A stretch of DNA of 64,000 nucleotides from Pseudomonadota bacterium. GTDB lineage: Bacteria > Pseudomonadota > Alphaproteobacteria > Dongiales > Dongiaceae. Positions 17,514-24,938 of this stretch are shown here, in pieces. The position numbers and the translations under genes are program-made. Positions within the stretch are counted from its first letter, which is position 1, and each line of letters opens with the position of its first letter. The stretch is from the NCBI GenBank assembly GCA_021792365.1, contig JAJYUT010000002.1:310001-374000 (forward strand). The letters run 5' to 3'. The notes beneath the pieces were generated by a model. That model saw only the letters and a program-made list of their open reading frames with translations. It did no database searches and had not been told where the DNA came from.

Positions 17514-19448
17514 ATGGATTTCAGGATAGGCGCGCCGCAGCTTCTTCTCTTGAAGGCGGCGCTCTCCCCCGACAAGACCGAAGGCGCCGCGGCGCTCGAA
17601 GAATGGTGGCGGGGCATCGCCGATTTCAATGCGGTCCGTGGCACCGACAGCGCACTCTTCCCCCGCATCTACTGGAATGTCGGATCGCGCATCCGCGACG
17701 CAAGGCTGGCCGCCCGCCTGAAGGGCGCGGCGCGCCACCAATGGGTCAAGAACCAGTACATGATCGCTGGCGCCGGCGATCTCGTGAGCCGGCTCGCCCA
17801 GGCCGGTGTCCCCGCCCTGTTGATGAAAGGCGCCGCCATCGCCGCCGCGATCGACGACGACCCGGGTCTGCGCATCATGTCCGATTGCGACCTCCTGGTG
17901 CCCAGGGACCGGGCCCTCGAGGTCATTGAGATTCTCGTCGGCGCGGGGCTGCTCGAGCATGTGCCGGTGAGCCCGCGCGACCTCGACCTGATACACGGCA
18001 TCACGCTGACGCGGCGCGACAACCGGTACGCCCAGTTCGACATTCACTGGCGCCCGTTGCGCGCCGTCGGTACCGAGCAACTGGCCAAGGAGATGTTCGC
18101 GGATGCGAGGCCGGTGCAGTTCGCCGGTCACACCGCGCTCGCCCCCAGTCCAGAGCATCTTCTCTTACACGCCATCGTCCATGGCGTGGAATGGTCGCCT
18201 GATCCGCGCTACGAGTGGCTGGTCGATGCGGTCAAGATCCTGCGGCGCAGCGGCGAATCCTTTGACTGGGCAAAGCTGGCAGGCATCGCCCGGCGCTATC
18301 GTTTCGGCTACGTGGTCGGATCGGCGCTCGCCGAAGCGGCCGCGCGCATCGACCTCCCCGTGCCCGGCTGGATCGCCCGAGACCTGCGCCAGCCTTGGGC
18401 GGTGCTCGAGCGGCTCGAGGCCGGCATACGCCTGTCCAAGCCGTCCTCCCGCTCTACCGCCGACGAGATGCTCCTGACGGTCCAGCAGTTGCGCCGCCAC
18501 AGCGAGCGGAGCCTGCGCCGCCCAGCGCTCGCGGTGGTTCCCGGGCTCGTACAATCCTTCTATGGTCCGGTGATGAAGAGCCGGTCCTTCATCGACAACG
18601 ATCAGAAGGAGCGGATCACGTTCCTGCGGGGATGGTCGGCGCCGGGGCCCACCGGGCGATGGACAGAGGGGCGGCATGTATCGTTGGCGATCTTCGCGCC
18701 TGGGCAGCCGCGTCCGGCGATGCTCGCGATCCGGAGCCATCCGCTGCCGGAGCAAGCCATCGGCAGGCAAAAGGTGGACGTGTTCGCGGGACTGCGCCAT
18801 CTCAAGACCTTGACCTGGCCAAAGCGAGGTCACGGCGCACACGTGCATACCGTGCGGCTTCCGTCGGGGATCTGGCGCGGCGATACGGCGGTCCTGCGGT
18901 TCAGGATCGACCGGCCCATGTCGCCGATCGAAGTCGGCATAAACGGCGATCCACGGGTGCTGGGGCTGTTCGTTCAGGACATCTGGGTCGATCCGCCCAT
19001 GCGCGATGTCGTTGGCAATCCGCTGGACCTGTCGAGCGGCGGGTCAATACCGGCGGCGATGTGGCGCGGCTGGGCCAAGCCGGAGGCGGAGGGCTGCTGG
19101 ACACTCGGCCGGCGGGCGCTGCTGCGCTGGCGCGCGTCTCAGCCGATTGGCGCTGGCGCGCGCGTGGCGATCGAGATAGACGCGGTCGCTGCGGGTGCCA
19201 AGGATCTCCACGGCTCGATCTCGGTAAACGAAGCGGCGGGCACACCGTTCCGGCATCGCCCCGGACCGTCCCGCTTCACGGTCGAGGTGCCGGTTCCCGG
19301 CGCCATCGCCGCCGGCGAGGAGGTGTCGGTCAACCTGCGGATCGACAATCCACGTCGGCCGGCTCACACTCTTCGAAATCGCGACATGCGCCTGTTGGGG
19401 CTCTTCGTCCGTCGCCTCTGGGTGGAGCCGTCCCAGCGTCAGTCTTGA
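17514..19448 (+). CDS. NTP_transf_5-type nucleotidyltransferase fused to two tandem beta-rich modules
   Basis: This 644-residue protein has two parts. Residues 1 to about 350 match the nucleotidyltransferase family seen in glycan and peptide-modification clusters: LLMKGAAIAAAI, DPGLRIMSDCDLLVPRD with the catalytic Asp pair, and FDIHWRP. From about 372 to the end come two copies of a module of about 130 residues. Each starts GWxxPxxxGxWTxGR and ends LGLFVxxxWVxP, predicted beta-sandwich, perhaps sugar-binding. Its 3' end overlaps the convergent glycosyltransferase gene by ten bases. With the PqqD-like, kinase-like and glycosyltransferase genes it probably serves one surface-polymer or peptide-decoration system. 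The exact reaction is unknown. Confidence 0.75.
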   Translation: MDFRIGAPQLLLLKAALSPDKTEGAAALEEWWRGIADFNAVRGTDSALFPRIYWNVGSRIRDARLAARLKGAARHQWVKNQYMIAGAGDLVSRLAQAGVPALLMKGAAIAAAIDDDPGLRIMSDCDLLVPRDRALEVIEILVGAGLLEHVPVSPRDLDLIHGITLTRRDNRYAQFDIHWRPLRAVGTEQLAKEMFADARPVQFAGHTALAPSPEHLLLHAIVHGVEWSPDPRYEWLVDAVKILRRSGESFDWAKLAGIARRYRFGYVVGSALAEAAARIDLPVPGWIARDLRQPWAVLERLEAGIRLSKPSSRSTADEMLLTVQQLRRHSERSLRRPALAVVPGLVQSFYGPVMKSRSFIDNDQKERITFLRGWSAPGPTGRWTEGRHVSLAIFAPGQPRPAMLAIRSHPLPEQAIGRQKVDVFAGLRHLKTLTWPKRGHGAHVHTVRLPSGIWRGDTAVLRFRIDRPMSPIEVGINGDPRVLGLFVQDIWVDPPMRDVVGNPLDLSSGGSIPAAMWRGWAKPEAEGCWTLGRRALLRWRASQPIGAGARVAIEIDAVAAGAKDLHGSISVNEAAGTPFRHRPGPSRFTVEVPVPGAIAAGEEVSVNLRIDNPRRPAHTLRNRDMRLLGLFVRRLWVEPSQRQS

Positions 19449-20152
19449 TCGGATTGCCTCAGTGAAGGTACGGGCGCTGCCGCCGCGCACTGCCGTCGCC
19501 GGATGTCGAGCGCCCGCTTCAAGCCGATCAGGCTCTCCTGCTGCTGATCGTGCCGGCGAAGCAGGCCGGTGTTGGCTCCATGCAGGCGCCGATAGGCAAG
19601 GACGTCGGCCAGCATCCTCGTCTTCAGGCCAAGCGCGACGGCACGGCTGTACCATGGGACGAAGTCCGAGGTGCGCAGCGCGTCGTCGAACAGGCCGAAA
19701 CGTTCGATCGCCGAGCGCCTGATCAGCAGGGTAATCCTGGAAATGCCGGGCTGGGCTTCGCTCAGGCCGCTGTCCGCGGCAGGGAACTCAGCGCCGGCGA
19801 ACTGGCGCATATGGCCGAAAAGCCCGTCGACGGAGCGGTCGGCCGCCAGCAGGGGCATCTGCAGCCGCAGCTTGTCGCGCGTCCAAAGATCGTCGGCATC
19901 GAGGAAGGCGATCGCGTCGCCGCGCGTTTCCCTGATCCCGCAATTGACCGCTTTCGCCGGCCCGGCGTGGTCCTGTCGGATCACCCGGACCGCCGCGCCA
20001 TACGGCTCGAGCAGCTCGGCGCTGCCATCAGTCGACCCGTCGTCAATGACGACGATCTCGTGCGCGGCGAGCGTCTGGGCAAGTATGCTGTCGATCGCTT
20101 CCCGGATGTAGGCGCGCGTGTTGTAGAGCGGCACGATGACCGAGATCTTCAT
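19439..20152 (-). CDS. Family 2 glycosyltransferase (copy 3 of 3)
   Basis: This 237-residue GT-A fold enzyme has the nucleotide-sugar-binding start MKISVIVPLYNTRAYI, IDDGSTDGSAEL, and the metal/donor motif FLDADDLW. The C-terminal part has DFVPWYSRAVALG and YRRLHGANTG, in line with the acceptor region of GT2 enzymes. It probably transfers a sugar in the cytoplasm to a lipid-linked or protein acceptor. It is the last of three adjacent GT2 genes that share about the same layout and likely arose by duplication; its ATG overlaps the stop of the previous copy (ATGA). Its end overlaps the convergent nucleotidyltransferase gene by ten bases. Confidence 0.88.
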   Translation of the reverse strand: MKISVIVPLYNTRAYIREAIDSILAQTLAAHEIVVIDDGSTDGSAELLEPYGAAVRVIRQDHAGPAKAVNCGIRETRGDAIAFLDADDLWTRDKLRLQMPLLAADRSVDGLFGHMRQFAGAEFPAADSGLSEAQPGISRITLLIRRSAIERFGLFDDALRTSDFVPWYSRAVALGLKTRMLADVLAYRRLHGANTGLLRRHDQQQESLIGLKRALDIRRRQCAAAAPVPSLRQSDQD

Positions 20153-20817
20153 TGGGGCCGCCTGCGCAGGAGGGAGAGGGCGCGAAATACTTCCATGGCG
20201 CTCGCCTGGTTTCTGTCAATGTCCGCGGAAATGTTCCCGCCGTGCAGGCGGTAGAGCATGGCGATCTCGTCGATCAGCTTGAAGGTTATCCCATGTCGGC
20301 GGACGCGCATGACGAACTCCGTGTCCTCCGCCACCCGCAAGCCCTCATTGAAGTGCCCGACGCGGTCGAAGACGCTGCGCTTGATCAGCAGCGACGGCAT
20401 GTTGTGGAGCCGGTGCAGAGTCTCTAGGTTCTCCCGCGACCGCGGCTTCTCGGTCCGCTCGTCCAGCATCTGGACCCGCCCGGCGACGATGTCCGCGGAC
20501 TCGTCCGAGCCAAGGGCCTTCGCCAGCGCCGCGAGGCGGCCGGAGGGCCACAGATCGTCGGAATCCTGGAACGCGATGGCGTCTCCGGAAGCCCTGCGCA
20601 GCCCCGCATTGCGCGCGGCCGAAACACCTCGATTGGCCTGCGTGATTACGGAGACCGCCGCGCCGTAACGCTGCAGTATGCCCGCCGACCCGTCGGTCGA
20701 GCCGTCATCGACAACGATGACCTCGTCGGGCGGCCGGGTCTGCGCAAGGACACTGTCCAGCGATCTGGCCAGGAACCGTTCGGAGTTATGGACCGGGATG
20801 ACGCAGCTTATCTTCAT
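20149..20817 (-). CDS. Family 2 glycosyltransferase (copy 2 of 3)
   Basis: This 222-residue GT2 has MKISCVIPVHNSERFLA at the start, VVDDGSTDGSAGI, FQDSDDLWPSGR as the DXD region, and EDTEFVMRVRRHG plus YRLHGGNIS towards the end. It is shorter than most GT2 enzymes and has no membrane segment. Sugar and acceptor are unknown. It overlaps copy 1 by 32 bases and copy 3 by four, which shows tight co-expression with both. Confidence 0.88.
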   Translation of the reverse strand: MKISCVIPVHNSERFLARSLDSVLAQTRPPDEVIVVDDGSTDGSAGILQRYGAAVSVITQANRGVSAARNAGLRRASGDAIAFQDSDDLWPSGRLAALAKALGSDESADIVAGRVQMLDERTEKPRSRENLETLHRLHNMPSLLIKRSVFDRVGHFNEGLRVAEDTEFVMRVRRHGITFKLIDEIAMLYRLHGGNISADIDRNQASAMEVFRALSLLRRRPQ

Positions 20818-21478
20818 TGCCGCCTCGACGCCTCTTCAATCGCTCACGCAGGGCCGCCATGAGGTGATACTGCGACACGCTGTTGTCGATCGACGTGTTG
20901 CCCGCGTGCACGCGGTAGATGAGCGTCACTTCCGGCAGATACAGGGTCTTGGTGTTGGTTTCCAGTCGACGGATCATGAAGTCGGTATCATCGGCATAGC
21001 CGATGCCGGTGTGGAACGGACCGAGCGCCGCGAACAAGCCGGCGCGCACGCAGATCGAGCCCACCAGATACTCGCGGTGCGCGCATGACAGATCGACGTC
21101 GGTGGTCCGTTCCGCCCGCTGATACAGCATTTCGACCAGGCCCGCCGCCACCTGCGCGTCGGGCTGCGCCCGTAGCGCCTCCACCATCACGCGCGTCCGG
21201 TCCCGCGGCCAAAGGTCGTCCTGGTCCAGGAAGCTGATCAGGTCGCCCGAGGCATGCGCAAGTCCCGCGTTGCGCGCCGCCGCCACGCCCTGATTGGGCT
21301 GGCGAACGATCTTCACGCGATCTCCGAACGAAGCCAGAAGCTGGGGCGAAGAATCGCTGGACCCGTCATCGACGGCGATGATTTCGTGCGGCGCGCAAGT
21401 CTGCGCGAAGACGGATTCGAGCGTCTCCACCAGATAGGCGCTGCCGTTATGGACCGGGATGATGACGCTGACCTTCAT
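20786..21478 (-). CDS. Family 2 glycosyltransferase (copy 1 of 3)
   Basis: This 230-residue GT2 has MKVSVIIPVHNGSAYLV, AVDDGSSDSSPQL and FLDQDDLWPRDR as the donor-binding motifs, then GYADDTDFMIRRL and YRVHAGNTS. Start ATG 21478 aligns with the other two copies; the upstream 27 residues of the open frame are arginine-rich and not family-like. The start lies within the last codons of the HPr-kinase-like gene (overlap four bases), and its end runs 32 bases into copy 2. The three copies probably add successive sugars or act on different acceptors in the same system. Confidence 0.88.
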   Translation of the reverse strand: MKVSVIIPVHNGSAYLVETLESVFAQTCAPHEIIAVDDGSSDSSPQLLASFGDRVKIVRQPNQGVAAARNAGLAHASGDLISFLDQDDLWPRDRTRVMVEALRAQPDAQVAAGLVEMLYQRAERTTDVDLSCAHREYLVGSICVRAGLFAALGPFHTGIGYADDTDFMIRRLETNTKTLYLPEVTLIYRVHAGNTSIDNSVSQYHLMAALRERLKRRRGGNEDKLRHPGP

Positions 21479-22497
21479 GCCGCGCTCCGCTTTTCGACGA
21501 GGCGTGACAGCGCGCATGACAGCTGCTCGGGGTCGCCGCCGGCGACCAGCCCGTAGCATGGAACGCGCTCCACCACTGCGGCCAGCTTCGCGAAGGTGGA
21601 CGGCTCGTCGCCGATGAGGCTCTGCTGCGCCGCCTCCATGAGCTTGCGCAACGTCTCGGAACGGCTGATGGGGCGCAGGTGCAGTTCCGTCCAGTCGGTC
21701 GGCTGCGGCACCAGGATGGCCGAGATTTCGGCCTCTCCGACCGTCAGGGGCCGCATGAGGGCCATGTCGATCTCTGCCTTGCTCTCGCCCGCGTCATCGG
21801 AGACCCGCAGGCAGGCCGCCATGACCTCGGGAAACCGGGAGAACGTATCCTCCCGCAGGCGGGCCGAGTTGTACAGGGCGGCCACGCGCGCCGGGCCCGC
21901 GCGCACGAGGACGGCGTCGTCGCCCAGATAGTCCCAGCCGCGCAGCGCGCAGGTCATGGCGATGCTGCTCTTGCCGGCGCCGCTCAAACCGGCGATCAGC
22001 ACGCCTCTCCCGTTCAAGGCGACGCTTGCCGCGTGGATCGGCGTCCAGGGGCTCGGCAGCGAGAGGCCCTTGATCGCATGCAGGAATGGCCGCGCCACAT
22101 GCCAGGAGGCGATTTTGTCCGGATGGGTGAACCAGACCAGCCCGCGCGCGGCACCCCGGTCGATGGCAGTCAGGTAGCCATCGGCCTCGTTCAGCCACAG
22201 ATAGTAGATATCCTCGTTCGCGCGCAGCAGGGTCCTGCCCCGGCGATCGGGCGGCGGCAGAAGCTTTCGCAGCCAGCTCACATCGCCGCCGACCACGTCG
22301 ATCACCACCGATGAGGGCGGCGCCTTTACGCCGCCGCTGCGCATCATTGGCAGCAGGCGTTGCAGCGCCGGAGAGGGGTGGAGTCGCATGGCGACGGATA
22401 GATCACCGAACCGGAAGGTCGAGCGCGGCATCGCCTTCTTCGGATCGTGGCGGTCGGCCTCCGCCAGCGCCGCTCGCAAGACGTCGGGCAGAGACAT
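21475..22497 (-). CDS. HPr kinase-like P-loop protein
   Basis: This 340-residue protein has the HPr kinase/phosphorylase-type P-loop GLSGAGKSS with Lys176, preceded by the GVLIAGL strand, and YLGDDAVLV, which resembles the second conserved region. The N-terminal half (FGDLSVAMRLHPS to WHVARPFLHAIKG) is variable. Such HPrK-like proteins are common beside PqqD-like and nucleotidyltransferase genes in peptide-modification and surface-glycan clusters, where some phosphorylate a peptide or serine. No PTS HPr gene is nearby, so classical carbon control is unlikely. It follows the PqqD-like gene after 13 bases. Confidence 0.8.
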   Translation of the reverse strand: MSLPDVLRAALAEADRHDPKKAMPRSTFRFGDLSVAMRLHPSPALQRLLPMMRSGGVKAPPSSVVIDVVGGDVSWLRKLLPPPDRRGRTLLRANEDIYYLWLNEADGYLTAIDRGAARGLVWFTHPDKIASWHVARPFLHAIKGLSLPSPWTPIHAASVALNGRGVLIAGLSGAGKSSIAMTCALRGWDYLGDDAVLVRAGPARVAALYNSARLREDTFSRFPEVMAACLRVSDDAGESKAEIDMALMRPLTVGEAEISAILVPQPTDWTELHLRPISRSETLRKLMEAAQQSLIGDEPSTFAKLAAVVERVPCYGLVAGGDPEQLSCALSRLVEKRSAA

Positions 22498-22510
22498 GGA
22501 CTGCCGGGCG

Positions 22511-22951
22511 TCAGCCTGCCTGGGCAGGAGGATTCGTGTGCGGCCAGCCCATCTCTTCGACGTCGTGCACCGGATCGAGCAGCAGCAGATCCTCCATGTC
22601 GGTGAACCGCTCCAGCATAGGAAAGCCGTAGGCGCCCGCGGCCGCCGGGACTGGTGTCCAGGCCGACGGCTGGATGCCGTCCGCCGGCTCGATCAGATTC
22701 TCTTCGATCAGCGCCTCGACCAGGCTCATTGCCGCGGCGCCGAATGCGCCGGCATCCTCCTCGCTCAGGGCCGCAACTTCCGCAATCACGCGGTCGCGCG
22801 GCAGGCCCGCGATCAGTCCTTCCCAGATCTGTGCGGCGGGGCCGAGCAGGCTGTAATAGACGCCCCGGGTGAAGTTGGCGGCGATGACTTCATCGCCGAA
22901 GGAACGCGCGCTGACGTTCTTGGACGAAGACAAACGATACTGCACGGCCAC
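22511..22951 (-). CDS. PqqD-like protein
   Basis: This 146-residue protein has a PqqD-type core at about 18-90: FGDEVIAANFTRGVYYSL, a helix AAQIWEGLIAGL, and a C-terminal winged segment VEALIEENLIEP. PqqD-like domains bind the leader of ribosomally made peptides and present it to modifying enzymes; many stand-alone copies have no known peptide. After residue 95 the tail is Pro/Ala-rich with no recognised domain. It is first in the operon with the HPr-kinase-like gene and three glycosyltransferases. Start GTG 22951 follows GGGGGAT; GTG 22945 is possible. No short precursor gene was found next to it. Confidence 0.75.
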   Translation of the reverse strand: MAVQYRLSSSKNVSARSFGDEVIAANFTRGVYYSLLGPAAQIWEGLIAGLPRDRVIAEVAALSEEDAGAFGAAAMSLVEALIEENLIEPADGIQPSAWTPVPAAAGAYGFPMLERFTDMEDLLLLDPVHDVEEMGWPHTNPPAQAG

Positions 22952-23030
22952 GGCTGATCCCCCGATCCGATCTGAACTGCAACCGCCGCAGCAACGTCAG
23001 GCCGGTTGCCGCAAACGGCGCCACCAAGAA

Positions 23031-23107
23031 TGGCGCACCCAGCGAATTTCGAACTCGCGACCTGTGCCTTCAGAGTGCAACGCTCTATCTGGCTGACGCA
23101 CCTTTGC
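23031..23107 (-). pseudogene. Degenerate tRNA-Arg copy
   Basis: The minus strand from 23107 to 23031 aligns over 77 bases with a tRNA-Arg (CCG)-type sequence, as I recall it: an AGATAGAGCGTTGC D-to-anticodon part, T arm GCGAG-TTCGAAA-TTCGC, and a GGGTGCGCCA end. It cannot fold properly: the 5' acceptor GCAAAGG pairs poorly with TGGGTGC, the D stem and anticodon stem have mismatches, and the anticodon position reads CTG. The 3' half is the better kept half, as expected if it is the remnant of a tRNA used as an integration site. Confidence 0.65.
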
Positions 23108-23244
23108 GTCCAAGCTGAGGCACCATACGCGACCGCCAGACCGCCATCAAGCGTTGCCCGGCCGGAGAACTTCAAACTGATCAAGCGGTTGCGCCGCTGC
23201 GGTCCCGCTCGCAATGTCTCCGACGCGCCGGTCCGTGCCCTAGT

Positions 23245-24771
23245 CTAGTTCGACGGAACGCCGCCCTCGGCCTTGCGCCGTGCGACGTAGTCCTTGAGCG
23301 CCTCGTCGATCGCGGGATCGAGCGGCGGCGGCGTGTAGTCCGCGAGCAGTTGTTTCCAGATCGCATTGGCGCGCTGGGCGGCTTCCACCGCACCTGCCTG
23401 CCGCCACGTCTCGAAATTGCGCCAGTCGCTGACCAGCGGCGCATAGAACGCCGTCTCGTAGCGGGCCAGCGTGTGCGCAGAGCCGAAGAAGTGCCCGCCC
23501 GGCCCCACCTCCTTGATGGCGTCGACCGCGAGCGTATCGTCATTCACCTCCAGCGGCCGCATGAACTCGGTCATGCCCTGGATCATCTCGGCGTCCACCA
23601 CCATCTTCTCGAACGAAGCGACGAGGCCGCCTTCCATCCAGCCCGCGCCGTGCAGGATGAGATTGGCATGCCCCATCACCGCGCCCCACAGCGACATCTG
23701 AGATTCATAAGCCGCCTGCGCATCGACCGCGTTGGCGGCGCAGGCGTTGCTGGAGCGGAACGGCAGCTTGTAGCGCCGTGCAAGCTGGCCGCTCGCCAGC
23801 GCCGCGCGCGTGTATTCGGGCGTGCCGAAGGCCGGCGCGCCGCTCTTCATGTCGACGTTGGACGTGAACCCGCCATAGACGCACGGCACGCCCGGATTCA
23901 CCATCTGGATGAAGCAGATGCCGGCCAGGGCCTCCGCGTTCTGCAAGGCCAGTGCGCCCGCGACCGTCGCCGGCGCCATCGCACCCGACAATGTGAACGG
24001 CGTCAGCACCACCGGCTGGCCGTGCTCCGCCATCGCCGTCAGGCCCTGCAGCATCGGGACGTCGAGGCGCAGCGGCGAGTTGCTGTTGACGATGGAGAAC
24101 AGGCTCGGCTCGCGCGCAAGCTGCTCCTTGTTGATGCCGCGCGCGATGCAGATCATCTCCACCGCGTCGAGGATGCGCTCGCGCCCCAGGCTGTAGGGAT
24201 GCCAGATGCGGTCGGTCAGGGTGATCGCCGCGTGATGCGCATCGAGATGGCGGGTCGAGGGCGGGATGTCCGCCGGCTCCACCGGATAGCCGCCGATGAA
24301 CTGCACCGCGTTCAGGCTCTGCACCAGCCGCAGCAGATTGCAGTAATCCTCGAAGGTGCCCGGACGCCGCCCGCGGTCGAGGTCGGAGACATTGGGGGCG
24401 GACGCCACAGAGCCGAAATTGATGTGGTTGCCGCCGAAGGTCAGGTTGCGCTCCGGCACGCGGGCATGCAGCGTGAACGACGACGGCGCCTTCGCGACAT
24501 ACTCGGCGATCAGGTTGCGGTCGAAGCGGAGGCGCTGCGTCCCTGGCACCAGTTCCGCCCCGTTCGCAACCGCGCGCTCGCGCGCCTGGCTGTCCAGGAA
24601 CTCGATGCCGAATTCCTCCAGGATGCGGATCGAGGCTTCGTGGATGCGCTCGATCTGCTCCTCCGACAGCACCTCGATCGGCTTGTAGGGATTGCGGTGG
24701 TTGCGCCAGGGCAACTGCTTCACGCCGCCGACGGTGCGGCGTTCGCGGCGCGCGCGCTGCTCTCGTTGCAT
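23245..24771 (-). CDS. MttB-family (trimethylamine/betaine methyltransferase-like) protein without pyrrolysine
   Basis: This 508-residue TIM-barrel protein belongs to the MttB superfamily. Recognisable parts include HEASIRILEEFGIEFLD, FGSVASAPNVSDL, HHAAITLTDRIWHPYS, GFTSNVDMKSGAPAFGTPE and GPGGHFFGSAHTLARYE. True trimethylamine MttB has pyrrolysine encoded by in-frame TAG; this gene has none, so it belongs to the group that includes glycine-betaine-type demethylases, where a corrinoid protein takes the methyl group. No corrinoid protein gene is adjacent. It fits with the GbdR-like regulator and sarcosine oxidase further on. ATG 24771 has AGGGAC 9 bases upstream. Confidence 0.85.
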   Translation of the reverse strand: MQREQRARRERRTVGGVKQLPWRNHRNPYKPIEVLSEEQIERIHEASIRILEEFGIEFLDSQARERAVANGAELVPGTQRLRFDRNLIAEYVAKAPSSFTLHARVPERNLTFGGNHINFGSVASAPNVSDLDRGRRPGTFEDYCNLLRLVQSLNAVQFIGGYPVEPADIPPSTRHLDAHHAAITLTDRIWHPYSLGRERILDAVEMICIARGINKEQLAREPSLFSIVNSNSPLRLDVPMLQGLTAMAEHGQPVVLTPFTLSGAMAPATVAGALALQNAEALAGICFIQMVNPGVPCVYGGFTSNVDMKSGAPAFGTPEYTRAALASGQLARRYKLPFRSSNACAANAVDAQAAYESQMSLWGAVMGHANLILHGAGWMEGGLVASFEKMVVDAEMIQGMTEFMRPLEVNDDTLAVDAIKEVGPGGHFFGSAHTLARYETAFYAPLVSDWRNFETWRQAGAVEAAQRANAIWKQLLADYTPPPLDPAIDEALKDYVARRKAEGGVPSN

Positions 24772-24938
24772 GGACAAGTCCCTTTCACCCCGCACAGCCG
24801 GTCTCAGTGACCCGATATCAGCCCTCCTCGCCTCATGCCAATGAGATTTGGGACGTCGGCACTGGCCATTTTTCGATGAGGTGGAGGGAGAAAATTTGCC
24901 TTAACGGCGGGGCCGAACCGAAGCCTCGCTCGAGCCGG

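Noticed and set aside
17514-22951. Lasso peptide cluster
   Set aside because: PqqD-like, HPr-kinase-like and nucleotidyltransferase genes suggest it, but there is no asparagine-synthetase-like cyclase, no transglutaminase-like protease and no precursor gene.
23245-24771. Pyrrolysine-containing trimethylamine methyltransferase
   Set aside because: No in-frame TAG occurs in the gene, and no pyl genes are present in the window.
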